DNA of 64,000 nucleotides, taken from contig WSLY01000010.1 in the NCBI GenBank assembly GCA_013316825.1, positions 1 through 64,000 on the forward strand. The letters are read 5' to 3'. Positions 17,259 to 24,967 of this stretch are shown one piece after another (within the stretch, counting starts at the first letter, position 1; every line of letters begins with the position of its first letter). The position numbers and the translations under genes are program-made. The notes beneath the pieces were generated by a model. That model did no database searches. It worked only from the letters and a program-made list of their open reading frames with translations, and was not told the DNA's origin. This DNA comes from Lachnospiraceae bacterium (GTDB lineage: Bacteria > Bacillota > Clostridia > Lachnospirales > Lachnospiraceae).

Positions 17259-19839
17259 TTTGTTTTTACTGGTGTTGCAGAAGAAAAAAAGAGGAGGCGC
17301 CCTGCTCCCCATTCTGTTGTGTTTTGTGCTTGCAGCAGGTATTTTTGGCGGCGGTGTACTTGCCGGAAGAGCGGGTATTAAAAACGAGCATACAATAGCG
17401 GAGAGTAACGGCGGTGCAGGAGAAACAGACGGAGCCGGACAGCCTTCCACGGCAGGCGATGCGGCAGACGCAGACAAGGCGGCGGATGATGTGCAGGGCT
17501 CGGATCCGGACGGCGGCGAGTTTGGGGAGGAATCCTATGTGACAAGCGCCTATCTTGCGGAAATGACGCGGGATAAGTATGAGGGCGGAAAGTCTCCTTA
17601 CGGTTATGACTATGGTACTGCCATAACAGGTCTTACAAGGGGGAGTAACATTGTGATTCCCGTTGGGTTTGATGTGGATAAACTGGACATAGAATACTGG
17701 ACGGAAATCCTGAATCTCTATGCAGATCCGGAGCTGAAATATGAAGTCGGACCAAGTGCATGGGCTTATGATAAAGAAAATGGCGCCATTGTGCTTTCCC
17801 CGACCAATTATCCGGTAGGACAGGTTAGCATAAGCGGACTTAAGACAGACGTGGTAAGAAAGTATGAGCATGATGACATCAAGTTCTTTCCCAAGGATGC
17901 CGGTAAGGACTGGGGAAATCTGGGGACCATGTATCTTGCCTCCTACATCGACATGGAGACAGGAGAAAAGCTGGAAACGCCGAAGGTGCAGGTGGTATCA
18001 CTTGCAGGTGAGCTTTTGGATACACCGGTCCTTACCTGCACGTATGCGGATGACGGAAGGGTGCAGTTTTCATGGAACAAGGTGGATGGCGCGGAGGAAT
18101 ATTTTGTCTGCCATATGGACTTCAGCGAAAAATACGGGTACAACGGTACGATGAGCGTATTGGCTGTGACGCCGGATACGGAGTGGATATCGGAAGCGCC
18201 GGAGTATGGCTCCGTTATCTTAAACACTACCTTTTCCAATTATATCGCAGCAGAGGATGACTGGTATGATGCGATTCGCAGGGAAAGCCGGATTGCAGAA
18301 TACGGGGAGGAACCGTCTGCTGTCTATAAGACGGAGAGCAGGAGCTTTTTCTATGTGATAGCAGTGAGCCAAAAAGGAACTTCCATGATGAGCAATCCTG
18401 TGGATATTCTGGATATGCAGAAAAATATACCGGTGACAATTGCAAGGAATACATGGAATGCAAACGGCTACAGCAGCATTGGGTATGAAAGGATAGAAGA
18501 GGTAATGCCTTACGGCTATGTCACGATGGCGGATGGCACGACGGCTATGAAGCTGATAGATTACGATACGGCAAATGCGATGATAGTGGAGGATAGGTAC
18601 ATTTATACGGATGAAAACGGAGCATTTTTGGAGGGCAGGAATGTCAAAGTATTGAAGATACCTTACCGGATTGAAGGTACTCCGTTTGAGAATGTAGCAG
18701 AAGTCGTAGATTATGATGAAAGCAGGCTGGAGGCGGATTTAAAGTATATTGAAGAAAGAGAAGACATGCTTAGAAAACGTGCCGGAGACGTTGCGCTGAA
18801 CCGCAATGTGGTGTTTGAAGCGAATGAAAAAGTTTCCACGAAGATAAGACAGGTTGATGTTGATATTACGGCAAACAGTGCACTTTCCGAATACCTTGCC
18901 ATGAATATGCTTGCCGGTGTGGAGGTCATAGATGTGTCGGCGTTTCCGGAGGCGGCAGACCCCGATATCCTGTCAGATTCCCTTTTGGAAGCATACTATC
19001 AGAATCCGCTTATTTTAGGAATAAACGGTTATTGTACCAATACGGCGGGGACTGCCGTGAAGGTGGTTTATGACGATACGGCAGAGGTGAATGCCAAAAA
19101 GCAGAGTGAAATCAAGGAGAAGATTCAGCAGGTTATTGCACAGATTATCACGCCGGGCATGACGGAACTGGAAAAAGAGCTTGCCATCAACCAATATCTT
19201 TGCGATACCTGCGAGTACGACGATGCAGCGCTTGCCAATGCCGAGCAGCACAATTTCAGGTATGTAGATAACGAATTCAACGATTCCTTTACGGCATATG
19301 GCGCGCTTATCAATGGAAAATGTGTTTGTGCAGGCTATGCAGGAGCTTTTAAAATTCTGGCGGATGCTGCCGGACTGGAATGTGTTGTGGTGACCGGCAC
19401 GTTGGAAGGCAATCTGGCACATGCATGGAATAAGGTGAGAATCGACGGGGAATGGGAGATTCTGGACGTCACGAACAATGACAATGAGTTTTTATCCAAT
19501 GCGCTTTTGAATCTGCCTGATGAGGCAGGAAGACGTACCCTGACGGAGAACAGTGATTATGTGCTGGACAGCTGCATGAGAAATTACGCGGCTGACAATG
19601 GACGCAGGGAGTATTACCGCTTAAACGGTATGTATTATGGCTATGGCGAAATCGGTGAGAAGCTTGCCGAACTGCTTAACGAAGAAGGGACGGCGCTTTT
19701 GCGCACGGAATACGGTCTGGATGACGAAACATTTTCCAGAATCGGGCAGGATGTTTACGCTGCGCTTGAAGGCGACAAAAAATTGTATGGGTATTACTGG
19801 ATGGGAGTTATCTATCTGACAACAAAAGAACCGGATTAA
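17242..19839 (+). CDS. Membrane-anchored transglutaminase-like protein
   Basis: 865 residues: one N-terminal membrane segment (about 19-41), a Ser/Gly/Asp linker, an unknown beta-rich region, a fibronectin-III-like stretch (VLTCTYADDGRVQFSWNKVDGAEEY, about 275-300), then a transglutaminase-like core near the C-terminus. The catalytic triad is readable: Cys696 in VCAGYAGAF, His727 in AHAWNKV and Asp742 in ILDVTNND. Such domains act as Cys proteases or crosslinkers on surface proteins. The ATG at 17242 has GGAGGG upstream and lies inside the end of the previous gene, so the three genes form one operon, presumably with this protein as an effector of the ECF pathway. Confidence 0.85.
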   Translation: MKIENNLFLLVLQKKKRGGALLPILLCFVLAAGIFGGGVLAGRAGIKNEHTIAESNGGAGETDGAGQPSTAGDAADADKAADDVQGSDPDGGEFGEESYVTSAYLAEMTRDKYEGGKSPYGYDYGTAITGLTRGSNIVIPVGFDVDKLDIEYWTEILNLYADPELKYEVGPSAWAYDKENGAIVLSPTNYPVGQVSISGLKTDVVRKYEHDDIKFFPKDAGKDWGNLGTMYLASYIDMETGEKLETPKVQVVSLAGELLDTPVLTCTYADDGRVQFSWNKVDGAEEYFVCHMDFSEKYGYNGTMSVLAVTPDTEWISEAPEYGSVILNTTFSNYIAAEDDWYDAIRRESRIAEYGEEPSAVYKTESRSFFYVIAVSQKGTSMMSNPVDILDMQKNIPVTIARNTWNANGYSSIGYERIEEVMPYGYVTMADGTTAMKLIDYDTANAMIVEDRYIYTDENGAFLEGRNVKVLKIPYRIEGTPFENVAEVVDYDESRLEADLKYIEEREDMLRKRAGDVALNRNVVFEANEKVSTKIRQVDVDITANSALSEYLAMNMLAGVEVIDVSAFPEAADPDILSDSLLEAYYQNPLILGINGYCTNTAGTAVKVVYDDTAEVNAKKQSEIKEKIQQVIAQIITPGMTELEKELAINQYLCDTCEYDDAALANAEQHNFRYVDNEFNDSFTAYGALINGKCVCAGYAGAFKILADAAGLECVVVTGTLEGNLAHAWNKVRIDGEWEILDVTNNDNEFLSNALLNLPDEAGRRTLTENSDYVLDSCMRNYAADNGRREYYRLNGMYYGYGEIGEKLAELLNEEGTALLRTEYGLDDETFSRIGQDVYAALEGDKKLYGYYWMGVIYLTTKEPD

Positions 19840-19848
19840 ATCCGGTTC
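19828..19848. terminator. Hairpin at convergent gene ends
   Basis: Perfect 9-bp stem GAACCGGAT / ATCCGGTTC. The loop is TAA, the stop codon of the transglutaminase-like gene, and the right arm also contains part of the stop of the minus-strand gene. Only the minus strand has a T-rich tail (TTTTGTTG), so it probably works best for the small gene. Confidence 0.6.
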
Positions 19849-20128
19849 AGCGGTAGAAAAAGGGCTGGCTGCCGTTTTCGTTCAGCTCATCCCTGAACTC
19901 TTCCCGCATTTTACTGTCGGTCAGGCAGGCGGCTTCGCTCTGCAAATCCATGTAACGGATAAAAATATCTTCGAGAGAAGAGCCCTGCTCGCCGGCAATT
20001 TCCTGCAGGACGGGCTTCAGCTTTTCGAGCTGAGCGCCCACCTGCACTTTTTGCGGGTCAATGTCGGCAAGGGCTTCCTCAGCGTATTTGTTGATACGAG
20101 CAAGCATTTTTCTGTCTTCTGCTGTCAC
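19847..20128 (-). CDS. Small conserved-looking hypothetical protein
   Basis: 93 residues, mostly predicted alpha-helical and acidic (TAEDRKMLARINKYAEEAL..., ending NGSQPFFYR). I chose the GTG at 20128 because AAAGGAG lies 7 nt upstream; the longer frame to 20161 runs through that ribosome site. No membrane segment, zinc motif or family that I recognise. It is divergent from the DUF1015 gene and converges on the transglutaminase-like gene. Coding potential is supported by the ribosome site and the tight hairpin at its stop. Confidence 0.6.
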   Translation of the reverse strand: MTAEDRKMLARINKYAEEALADIDPQKVQVGAQLEKLKPVLQEIAGEQGSSLEDIFIRYMDLQSEAACLTDSKMREEFRDELNENGSQPFFYR

Positions 20129-20160
20129 AATACCACTCCTTTCCTCGGTTATTGCCACCA

Positions 20161-20185
20161 AAAATATCAGATTCTTCGATATTTT
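20161..20185. promoter_or_regulatory. Dyad in the divergent 19847-gene/DUF1015 intergenic region
   Basis: AAAATATC (20161-20168) and GATATTTT (20178-20185) form an 8-bp inverted repeat with a 9-nt gap between two divergent start regions. It is a candidate operator, with no recognised regulator. Confidence 0.3.
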
Positions 20186-20197
20186 ATCACCATTTGC

Positions 20198-20226
20198 TTG
20201 TGATGTATAGCAATTTTTGTTAAAAT
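20198..20226 (+). promoter_or_regulatory. Candidate sigma-A promoter of DUF1015-glgB
   Basis: TTGTGA and TAAAAT with a 17-nt spacer. The expected start is near 20233, about 28 nt before the DUF1015 ATG. Confidence 0.5.
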
Positions 20227-20260
20227 GAAATTAAAATCACAGGAAAAGAGGAAATATGGT

Positions 20261-21532
20261 ATGGCGGATATCAGACCCTTTCGTGCAATCAGACCGGCAA
20301 AAGGCTTGGAAAGCAGTATAGCGGCGCTTCCGTATGATGTGTACAGCCGTAAGGAAGCGAAGGAAGCGGTGGCGGACGCGCCTTATTCTTTTCTGCGGAT
20401 AGACCGCGCAGAAACACAGCTTTCCGATGAGGTGGACACTTATGACGAGCGTGTATACCAGAAAGCGAAGGAGCTGTTTTATGGACAGATAGCGGGAGGA
20501 GAGTTTGTTACGGAGAAAAAGCCCTGCTTTTACTTGTACGAGCTTGTGATGGATGGCAGGAGCCAGACAGGAATCGTTGGCTGTGCCTCCATAGATGACT
20601 ACATGGAAAATGTGATTAAGAAGCATGAAAATACCAGAGCAGAAAAAGAGGAAGACCGTATCCGGCATGTGGACGTGCTGGATGCGCAGACAGGACCTAT
20701 TTTCTTAGCCTACCGCAAGAAGGAAGAGCTGAGCACAGTCGTGGAAGCATATAAGAGGGGGAGGCCTCTGTATGATTTTGTCTCGGAGGATGCAATCCGC
20801 CACAGGGTGTTTTGTATCGACAAAGAGGAAGATATAGAAAAAATAGAGGCAGCGTTTCGGGATATGCAGCAGATTTATATTGCGGATGGGCATCACAGGT
20901 GCGCTTCCGCCGTAAAGGTGGGATTGAAGCGCAGGGCAGAGCATCCCGCATACACGGGAAAAGAGGAATTCAATTATTTTCTTTCCGTGCTGTTTTCAGA
21001 CAGCGAGCTGATGATTATGGATTATAACAGGGTAGTGAAAGACCTGAACGGACTTACCAAGGAGCAGTTTCTGGAAAGGCTTTCGACTTGCTTTATTGTA
21101 GAAGAAAGGGGCAGCGAGCCTGTCAGACCAAAGAAAAAAGGACAGATAGGCATGTACCTTGCAGAAGAGTGGTATTTGCTTACGGCAAAAGAAAGTGTAA
21201 GAAGTGCAGATGTGGTAAAAAATCTGGATGTGTCCGTATTGCAGGACTATGTGCTGGCTCCCATATTGGGGATATGCGACCCGAAAACGGATAAGAGAAT
21301 AGACTTTGTGGGAGGCATTCGGGGGCTGGAAGGGCTGGAAAAGAGAGTGCATACAGATATGGCGGCGGCGTTTTCCCTGTATCCGACTTCCATTGAAGAG
21401 CTGTTTGCCGTGGCGGATGCCGGATTATTGATGCCGCCAAAATCCACATGGTTTGAGCCTAAGCTAAGGAGCGGGCTGTTTATCCACAGTCTGAAGCAGA
21501 TTGAAGAAGTGCAGCGGGAGGAAGCAAGATGA
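20261..21532 (+). CDS. DUF1015 family protein
   Basis: 423 residues with the DUF1015 (COG4198) pattern: MADIRPFRAIRPAKG at the start, the LPYDVYSRKEA block, and YIADGHHRCASA near residue 205, where the His pair and Asp look like a conserved site. The ATG at 20261 gives the exact family N-terminus; AGAGGA precedes it. The biochemical function of the family is unknown to me. In other Firmicutes this family is often near serC/serA, which here lie 6 kb upstream. Its stop overlaps the glgB start by 4 nt (ATGA), so it is coupled to glycogen branching enzyme in this genome. Confidence 0.88.
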   Translation: MADIRPFRAIRPAKGLESSIAALPYDVYSRKEAKEAVADAPYSFLRIDRAETQLSDEVDTYDERVYQKAKELFYGQIAGGEFVTEKKPCFYLYELVMDGRSQTGIVGCASIDDYMENVIKKHENTRAEKEEDRIRHVDVLDAQTGPIFLAYRKKEELSTVVEAYKRGRPLYDFVSEDAIRHRVFCIDKEEDIEKIEAAFRDMQQIYIADGHHRCASAVKVGLKRRAEHPAYTGKEEFNYFLSVLFSDSELMIMDYNRVVKDLNGLTKEQFLERLSTCFIVEERGSEPVRPKKKGQIGMYLAEEWYLLTAKESVRSADVVKNLDVSVLQDYVLAPILGICDPKTDKRIDFVGGIRGLEGLEKRVHTDMAAAFSLYPTSIEELFAVADAGLLMPPKSTWFEPKLRSGLFIHSLKQIEEVQREEAR

Positions 21533-23817
21533 CGAATAAATTATATAAATTGATGAACTGGCCGGCGATTGAAGAAATCATATATTCAGAAGCCTCAAAT
21601 CCACATGCCCTGTTAGGACCCCATACGGTAGGGAACAATACCTTGTTTCAGGCATTTTTCCCGGGGGCGCAGAGGGTGCAGATACAGTTCGTTGAAAATA
21701 TGACGGAGAAGGATATGGAAATGGCGGACGAAGACGGCTTTTTTGCCTTGCTTGTGTCCGGCAAAAAGACGGGCGGATACCGTTACATTGTTACCATGCC
21801 TGACGGCAATGTGGAAATTCGTCAGGATGCATACCGGCATAAGCCGTTGATTACGCCGGAGGATGAAGAAGCATTTGCCCATGGCGTGCATTATACTATC
21901 TATGAAAAGCTGGGCGCGCATCCTATGACGCTTTCCGGCGAGGAGGGAGTGTATTTTGCAGTCTGGGCGCCGGGTGCGGTCAGGGTCAGTACGGTTGGCG
22001 ATTTTAATCACTGGGACGGAAGAATGCATCAGATGCGCAGGCTTCCATCCGGTATCTTTGAAATTTTTATTCCGGATGCAAAAGCAGGCGATAACTACAA
22101 ATATGAATTAAAACTGAAAGGCGGGCTTACTTACCTGAAAGCGGACCCCTATGGCAATGCAGCGCAGCTAAGACCGGAAACGGCTTCTGTGGTTGCTGAT
22201 TTACGGGCATTTACATGGGAGGATGAAGGGTGGCTGAAAGCGAGAAAAAGCTGTCAGAAGCCAGAGGCGCCTATGAGTGTTTATGAGCTTTATCTGGGCA
22301 GTTTTACGGAGCCGTCCGAAGACAGCGAATATGCCAACTACAGGGAAATTGCCCCAAAGGTGATTGCATATGTAAAAGATATGGGATACACCCATGTGGA
22401 GCTTATGCCTGTGATGGAGCATCCCTTTGACGGCTCATGGGGTTATCAGGTTATCGGGTACTATGCGCCTACGGCGAGGTATGGCAGCCCTGCGGACTTT
22501 ATGTATTTTGTCAATGCGCTTCATAAAGCGGGAATCGGCGTGATTTTGGACTGGGTGCCTGCGCACTTCCCAAGGGATACCTATGGTTTGTCTAATTTTG
22601 ACGGCACCTGCCTGTATGAGCATTTTGATCCAAGGCAGGGTGCACATCCCCACTGGGGTACGCTGATTTACAATTACGGACGTGCGGAGGTAAAGAACTA
22701 TCTAATTGCCAATGCTTTATTCTGGGTGGAGAAATTCCATGCGGACGGGCTTCGTATGGATGCAGTGGCATCCATGCTTTATCTGGACTATGGCAAAAAT
22801 GATGGGGAGTGGGTTGCCAACATTTACGGCGGCAATGAAAATCTGGAAGCGATTGAGTTTATAAAACATGTGAATTCCATTTTAAAGAAGCGGAATCCCG
22901 GCGTGCTGAGCATTGCAGAAGAGAGTACGGCGTGGCCCATGATTACCGGAGAGCTGGATAAAGGCGGGCTTGGTTTCGACATCAAATGGAATATGGGCTG
23001 GATGAACGACTATCTGCGCTATATCCGCTTTGACCCTTATTTTAGAAGTCATCATCACAGCGAATTGACTTTTAGTATGATTTATACCTACAGTGAAAAC
23101 TTTATGCTGGTGTTCTCTCATGACGAGGTGGTACACGGCAAGGCTTCCATGATTGGTAAAATGCCGGGCGATACAGAACAAAAGTTTGCAGGGCTGCGTT
23201 TAAGCTATGCATATATGATGACGCATCCGGGTAAAAAGCTTTTGTTTATGGGGCAGGACATTGCGGAGTTTGACGAGTGGAACGAAAGCAGACAGGTGGA
23301 ATGGGAGCTGCTGCAATATCCGGCGCATAAAGGCGTCAGAGAGCTTGTAAAAGAATTGAACCACCTTTACAGGACGCAGCCGGCGCTGTATGAGCTGGAC
23401 AACCGCCCTGACGGATTCGAGTGGCTCAACTGTATCGCAGCCAATGAGTGTTATCTGACATTCCTGCGAAAAGGCAGGAAACGTGAGAATGCGCTTTTGG
23501 TGGCGGCGAATTTTTCCGGTGCGGCAATGAAGCTGCAGGTTGGAGTGCCTTATGCCGGCAGCTACAAAGAAATCCTGAATACGGATGCCGTAAAGTTTGG
23601 CGGAACCGGCGTGGTAAACGGTCGTGCAAAAAAGGCGGCGGCAAAGGAATGGGACGACAAACCTTACTCTATCAATATCAATCTGGCGCCTTTGTCGGTG
23701 AGCATATTATCCTATATACCGGAGGCCGGCGGCGAGACAAAGAAGAAACCGGATGGGAAAACGGGGACGTCTTCGGCAAAGCAGGGCAGAAAAAAGAAGG
23801 AAGCAGCAAAGGCATAA
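21529..23817 (+). CDS. glgB: 1,4-alpha-glucan branching enzyme
   Basis: Makes alpha-1,6 branches in glycogen. 762 residues: N-terminal module, CBM48-like domain (VYFAVWAPGAVRVSTVGDFNHW, about 142-165), GH13 barrel and C-terminal beta domain. Catalytic residues: nucleophile Asp411 in GLRMDAVAS, acid/base Glu464 in IAEEST, and the Asp in FSHDEVVHGK. The last 30 residues are a Lys-rich tail not usual for the family. It is translationally coupled to DUF1015. No other glycogen genes (glgA, glgC, glgP) are in the window. Confidence 0.96.
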   Translation: MTNKLYKLMNWPAIEEIIYSEASNPHALLGPHTVGNNTLFQAFFPGAQRVQIQFVENMTEKDMEMADEDGFFALLVSGKKTGGYRYIVTMPDGNVEIRQDAYRHKPLITPEDEEAFAHGVHYTIYEKLGAHPMTLSGEEGVYFAVWAPGAVRVSTVGDFNHWDGRMHQMRRLPSGIFEIFIPDAKAGDNYKYELKLKGGLTYLKADPYGNAAQLRPETASVVADLRAFTWEDEGWLKARKSCQKPEAPMSVYELYLGSFTEPSEDSEYANYREIAPKVIAYVKDMGYTHVELMPVMEHPFDGSWGYQVIGYYAPTARYGSPADFMYFVNALHKAGIGVILDWVPAHFPRDTYGLSNFDGTCLYEHFDPRQGAHPHWGTLIYNYGRAEVKNYLIANALFWVEKFHADGLRMDAVASMLYLDYGKNDGEWVANIYGGNENLEAIEFIKHVNSILKKRNPGVLSIAEESTAWPMITGELDKGGLGFDIKWNMGWMNDYLRYIRFDPYFRSHHHSELTFSMIYTYSENFMLVFSHDEVVHGKASMIGKMPGDTEQKFAGLRLSYAYMMTHPGKKLLFMGQDIAEFDEWNESRQVEWELLQYPAHKGVRELVKELNHLYRTQPALYELDNRPDGFEWLNCIAANECYLTFLRKGRKRENALLVAANFSGAAMKLQVGVPYAGSYKEILNTDAVKFGGTGVVNGRAKKAAAKEWDDKPYSININLAPLSVSILSYIPEAGGETKKKPDGKTGTSSAKQGRKKKEAAKA

Positions 23818-23888
23818 GCAGATCGAAAGCTAAGGGATAAAAAAGAGGAAAGAGCAGCAATATGCCTGCGATAGGCAGAGGAGGCATT

Positions 23889-24701
23889 ATGGAAGAGTTT
23901 CTGCAAGGGCTGCCGGAAAAGGCATTGAATCTGGGAATCAGGATTCTTTTGTCGGCAGTGGTGTTTTTTATCGGCATACAGGTTATCAAGCTTTTCCGCC
24001 GCTTTTTAAAAAAGTCGCTGCAGCGTGCAAAAGCGGATGTGGGTGTGATTCAGTTTCTGGATTCCCTGTTAAAAGCAGTTTTGTATGTGGTTTTGATTTT
24101 TACGATAGCATCAGGCTTTGGCGTGGATGCAGCCAGCATTGTGGCATTGCTGGGCTCAGCCGGTGTAGCGGTGGGGCTTGCCATTCAGGGGAGTCTGTCC
24201 AATTTTGCGGGAGGCGTTCTGATTCTTTTGCTAAAGCCTTTCAAGGTGGGTGATTACATTAAAGAAGACAGCAATGGAAATGAAGGAACGGTTGTAGAAA
24301 TACAGCTTTTTTATACAAAACTTGCCACGCCGGATAACCGTATTATCGTACTGCCAAACGGCACGCTGGCAAATACCAGTATGACAAACGTAACGGAGGC
24401 GGCGGTCAGGAGACTGGATATTTATGTGGGAATTGCCTATGATTCCTCCATAAAGCAGGCGAGAGAGGTGCTCATTGCTATGCTGCAGGCGGATGAAACC
24501 ACATTGAAGGATAAAGAGCTGCGCGTGTTTGTGGACGAGCTCGCCGAATCTTGTATCAGGCTGGATATTCGCTGCTGGGTGAACAAAGAGGATTACTGGG
24601 AGACCAAATGGAGACTGACTGAGGAGACGAAATATGCGCTCGATGCGGCGGGAATTGTCATTCCTTTTCCGCAGTTGGATGTTCATCAGAAGCTTTCTTG
24701 A
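23889..24701 (+). CDS. mscS: Small-conductance mechanosensitive channel (MscS family)
   Basis: Opens under membrane tension to release solutes. About 270 residues: hydrophobic segments at about 15-34 and 55-82, then the pore helix AASIVALLGSAGVAVGLAIQGSLSNFAGGV and the beta domain (GDYIKEDSNGNEGTVVEIQLFYTKLATPDNRIIVLPNG). The Gly/Ala packing pattern and the PNG turn are typical. I prefer the ATG at 23889, which has AGGAGG just upstream, over 23862, which adds nine unfamily-like residues. It lies 71 nt after glgB in the same direction. Confidence 0.9.
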   Translation: MEEFLQGLPEKALNLGIRILLSAVVFFIGIQVIKLFRRFLKKSLQRAKADVGVIQFLDSLLKAVLYVVLIFTIASGFGVDAASIVALLGSAGVAVGLAIQGSLSNFAGGVLILLLKPFKVGDYIKEDSNGNEGTVVEIQLFYTKLATPDNRIIVLPNGTLANTSMTNVTEAAVRRLDIYVGIAYDSSIKQAREVLIAMLQADETTLKDKELRVFVDELAESCIRLDIRCWVNKEDYWETKWRLTEETKYALDAAGIVIPFPQLDVHQKLS

Positions 24702-24719
24702 ATATTTTAAAAAAAATAG

Positions 24720-24748
24720 TTGCATTTTCGGGGGTTACCGATTATAAT
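24720..24748 (+). promoter_or_regulatory. Sigma-A promoter of tRNA-Thr
   Basis: TTGCAT and a perfect TATAAT with a 17-nt spacer, ending 30 nt before the mature tRNA. Confidence 0.7.
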
Positions 24749-24778
24749 AATAAATGTTGTGGCTGGTACTAGTCACGT

Positions 24779-24851
24779 GCTGAAATAGCTCAGTTGGTAG
24801 AGCACTTCACTCGTAATGAAGGGGTCGAGGGTTCAAGTCCCTTTTTCAGCT
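24779..24851 (+). tRNA. tRNA-Thr (anticodon CGT)
   Basis: 73-nt cloverleaf: acceptor GCTGAAA/TTTCAGC, D arm GCTC..GAGC, anticodon stem CTTCA/TGAAG around a loop with anticodon CGT (reads ACG), and T arm GAGGGTTCAAGTCCCTT. The 3' CCA is not encoded. It has its own promoter and terminator. Confidence 0.95.
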
Positions 24852-24863
24852 CTTTCTTATTTC

Positions 24864-24897
24864 CCCGAAAACCGTAAGCGCGGTGTTCGGGTTTTTT
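24864..24897 (+). terminator. Terminator after tRNA-Thr
   Basis: CCCGAA/TTCGGG outer and ACCG/CGGT inner stems followed by six T. Confidence 0.9.
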
Positions 24898-24967
24898 ATT
24901 TTAATATACGCTGACTGTATGTGGTATATTTTAGGCAAATAAGAAAATGTGGATAGGAGGGAAAAGA

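Noticed and set aside
24779-24851. tRNA-Thr as an integration site
   Set aside because: No integrase gene and no direct repeat of the tRNA 3' end was seen downstream.
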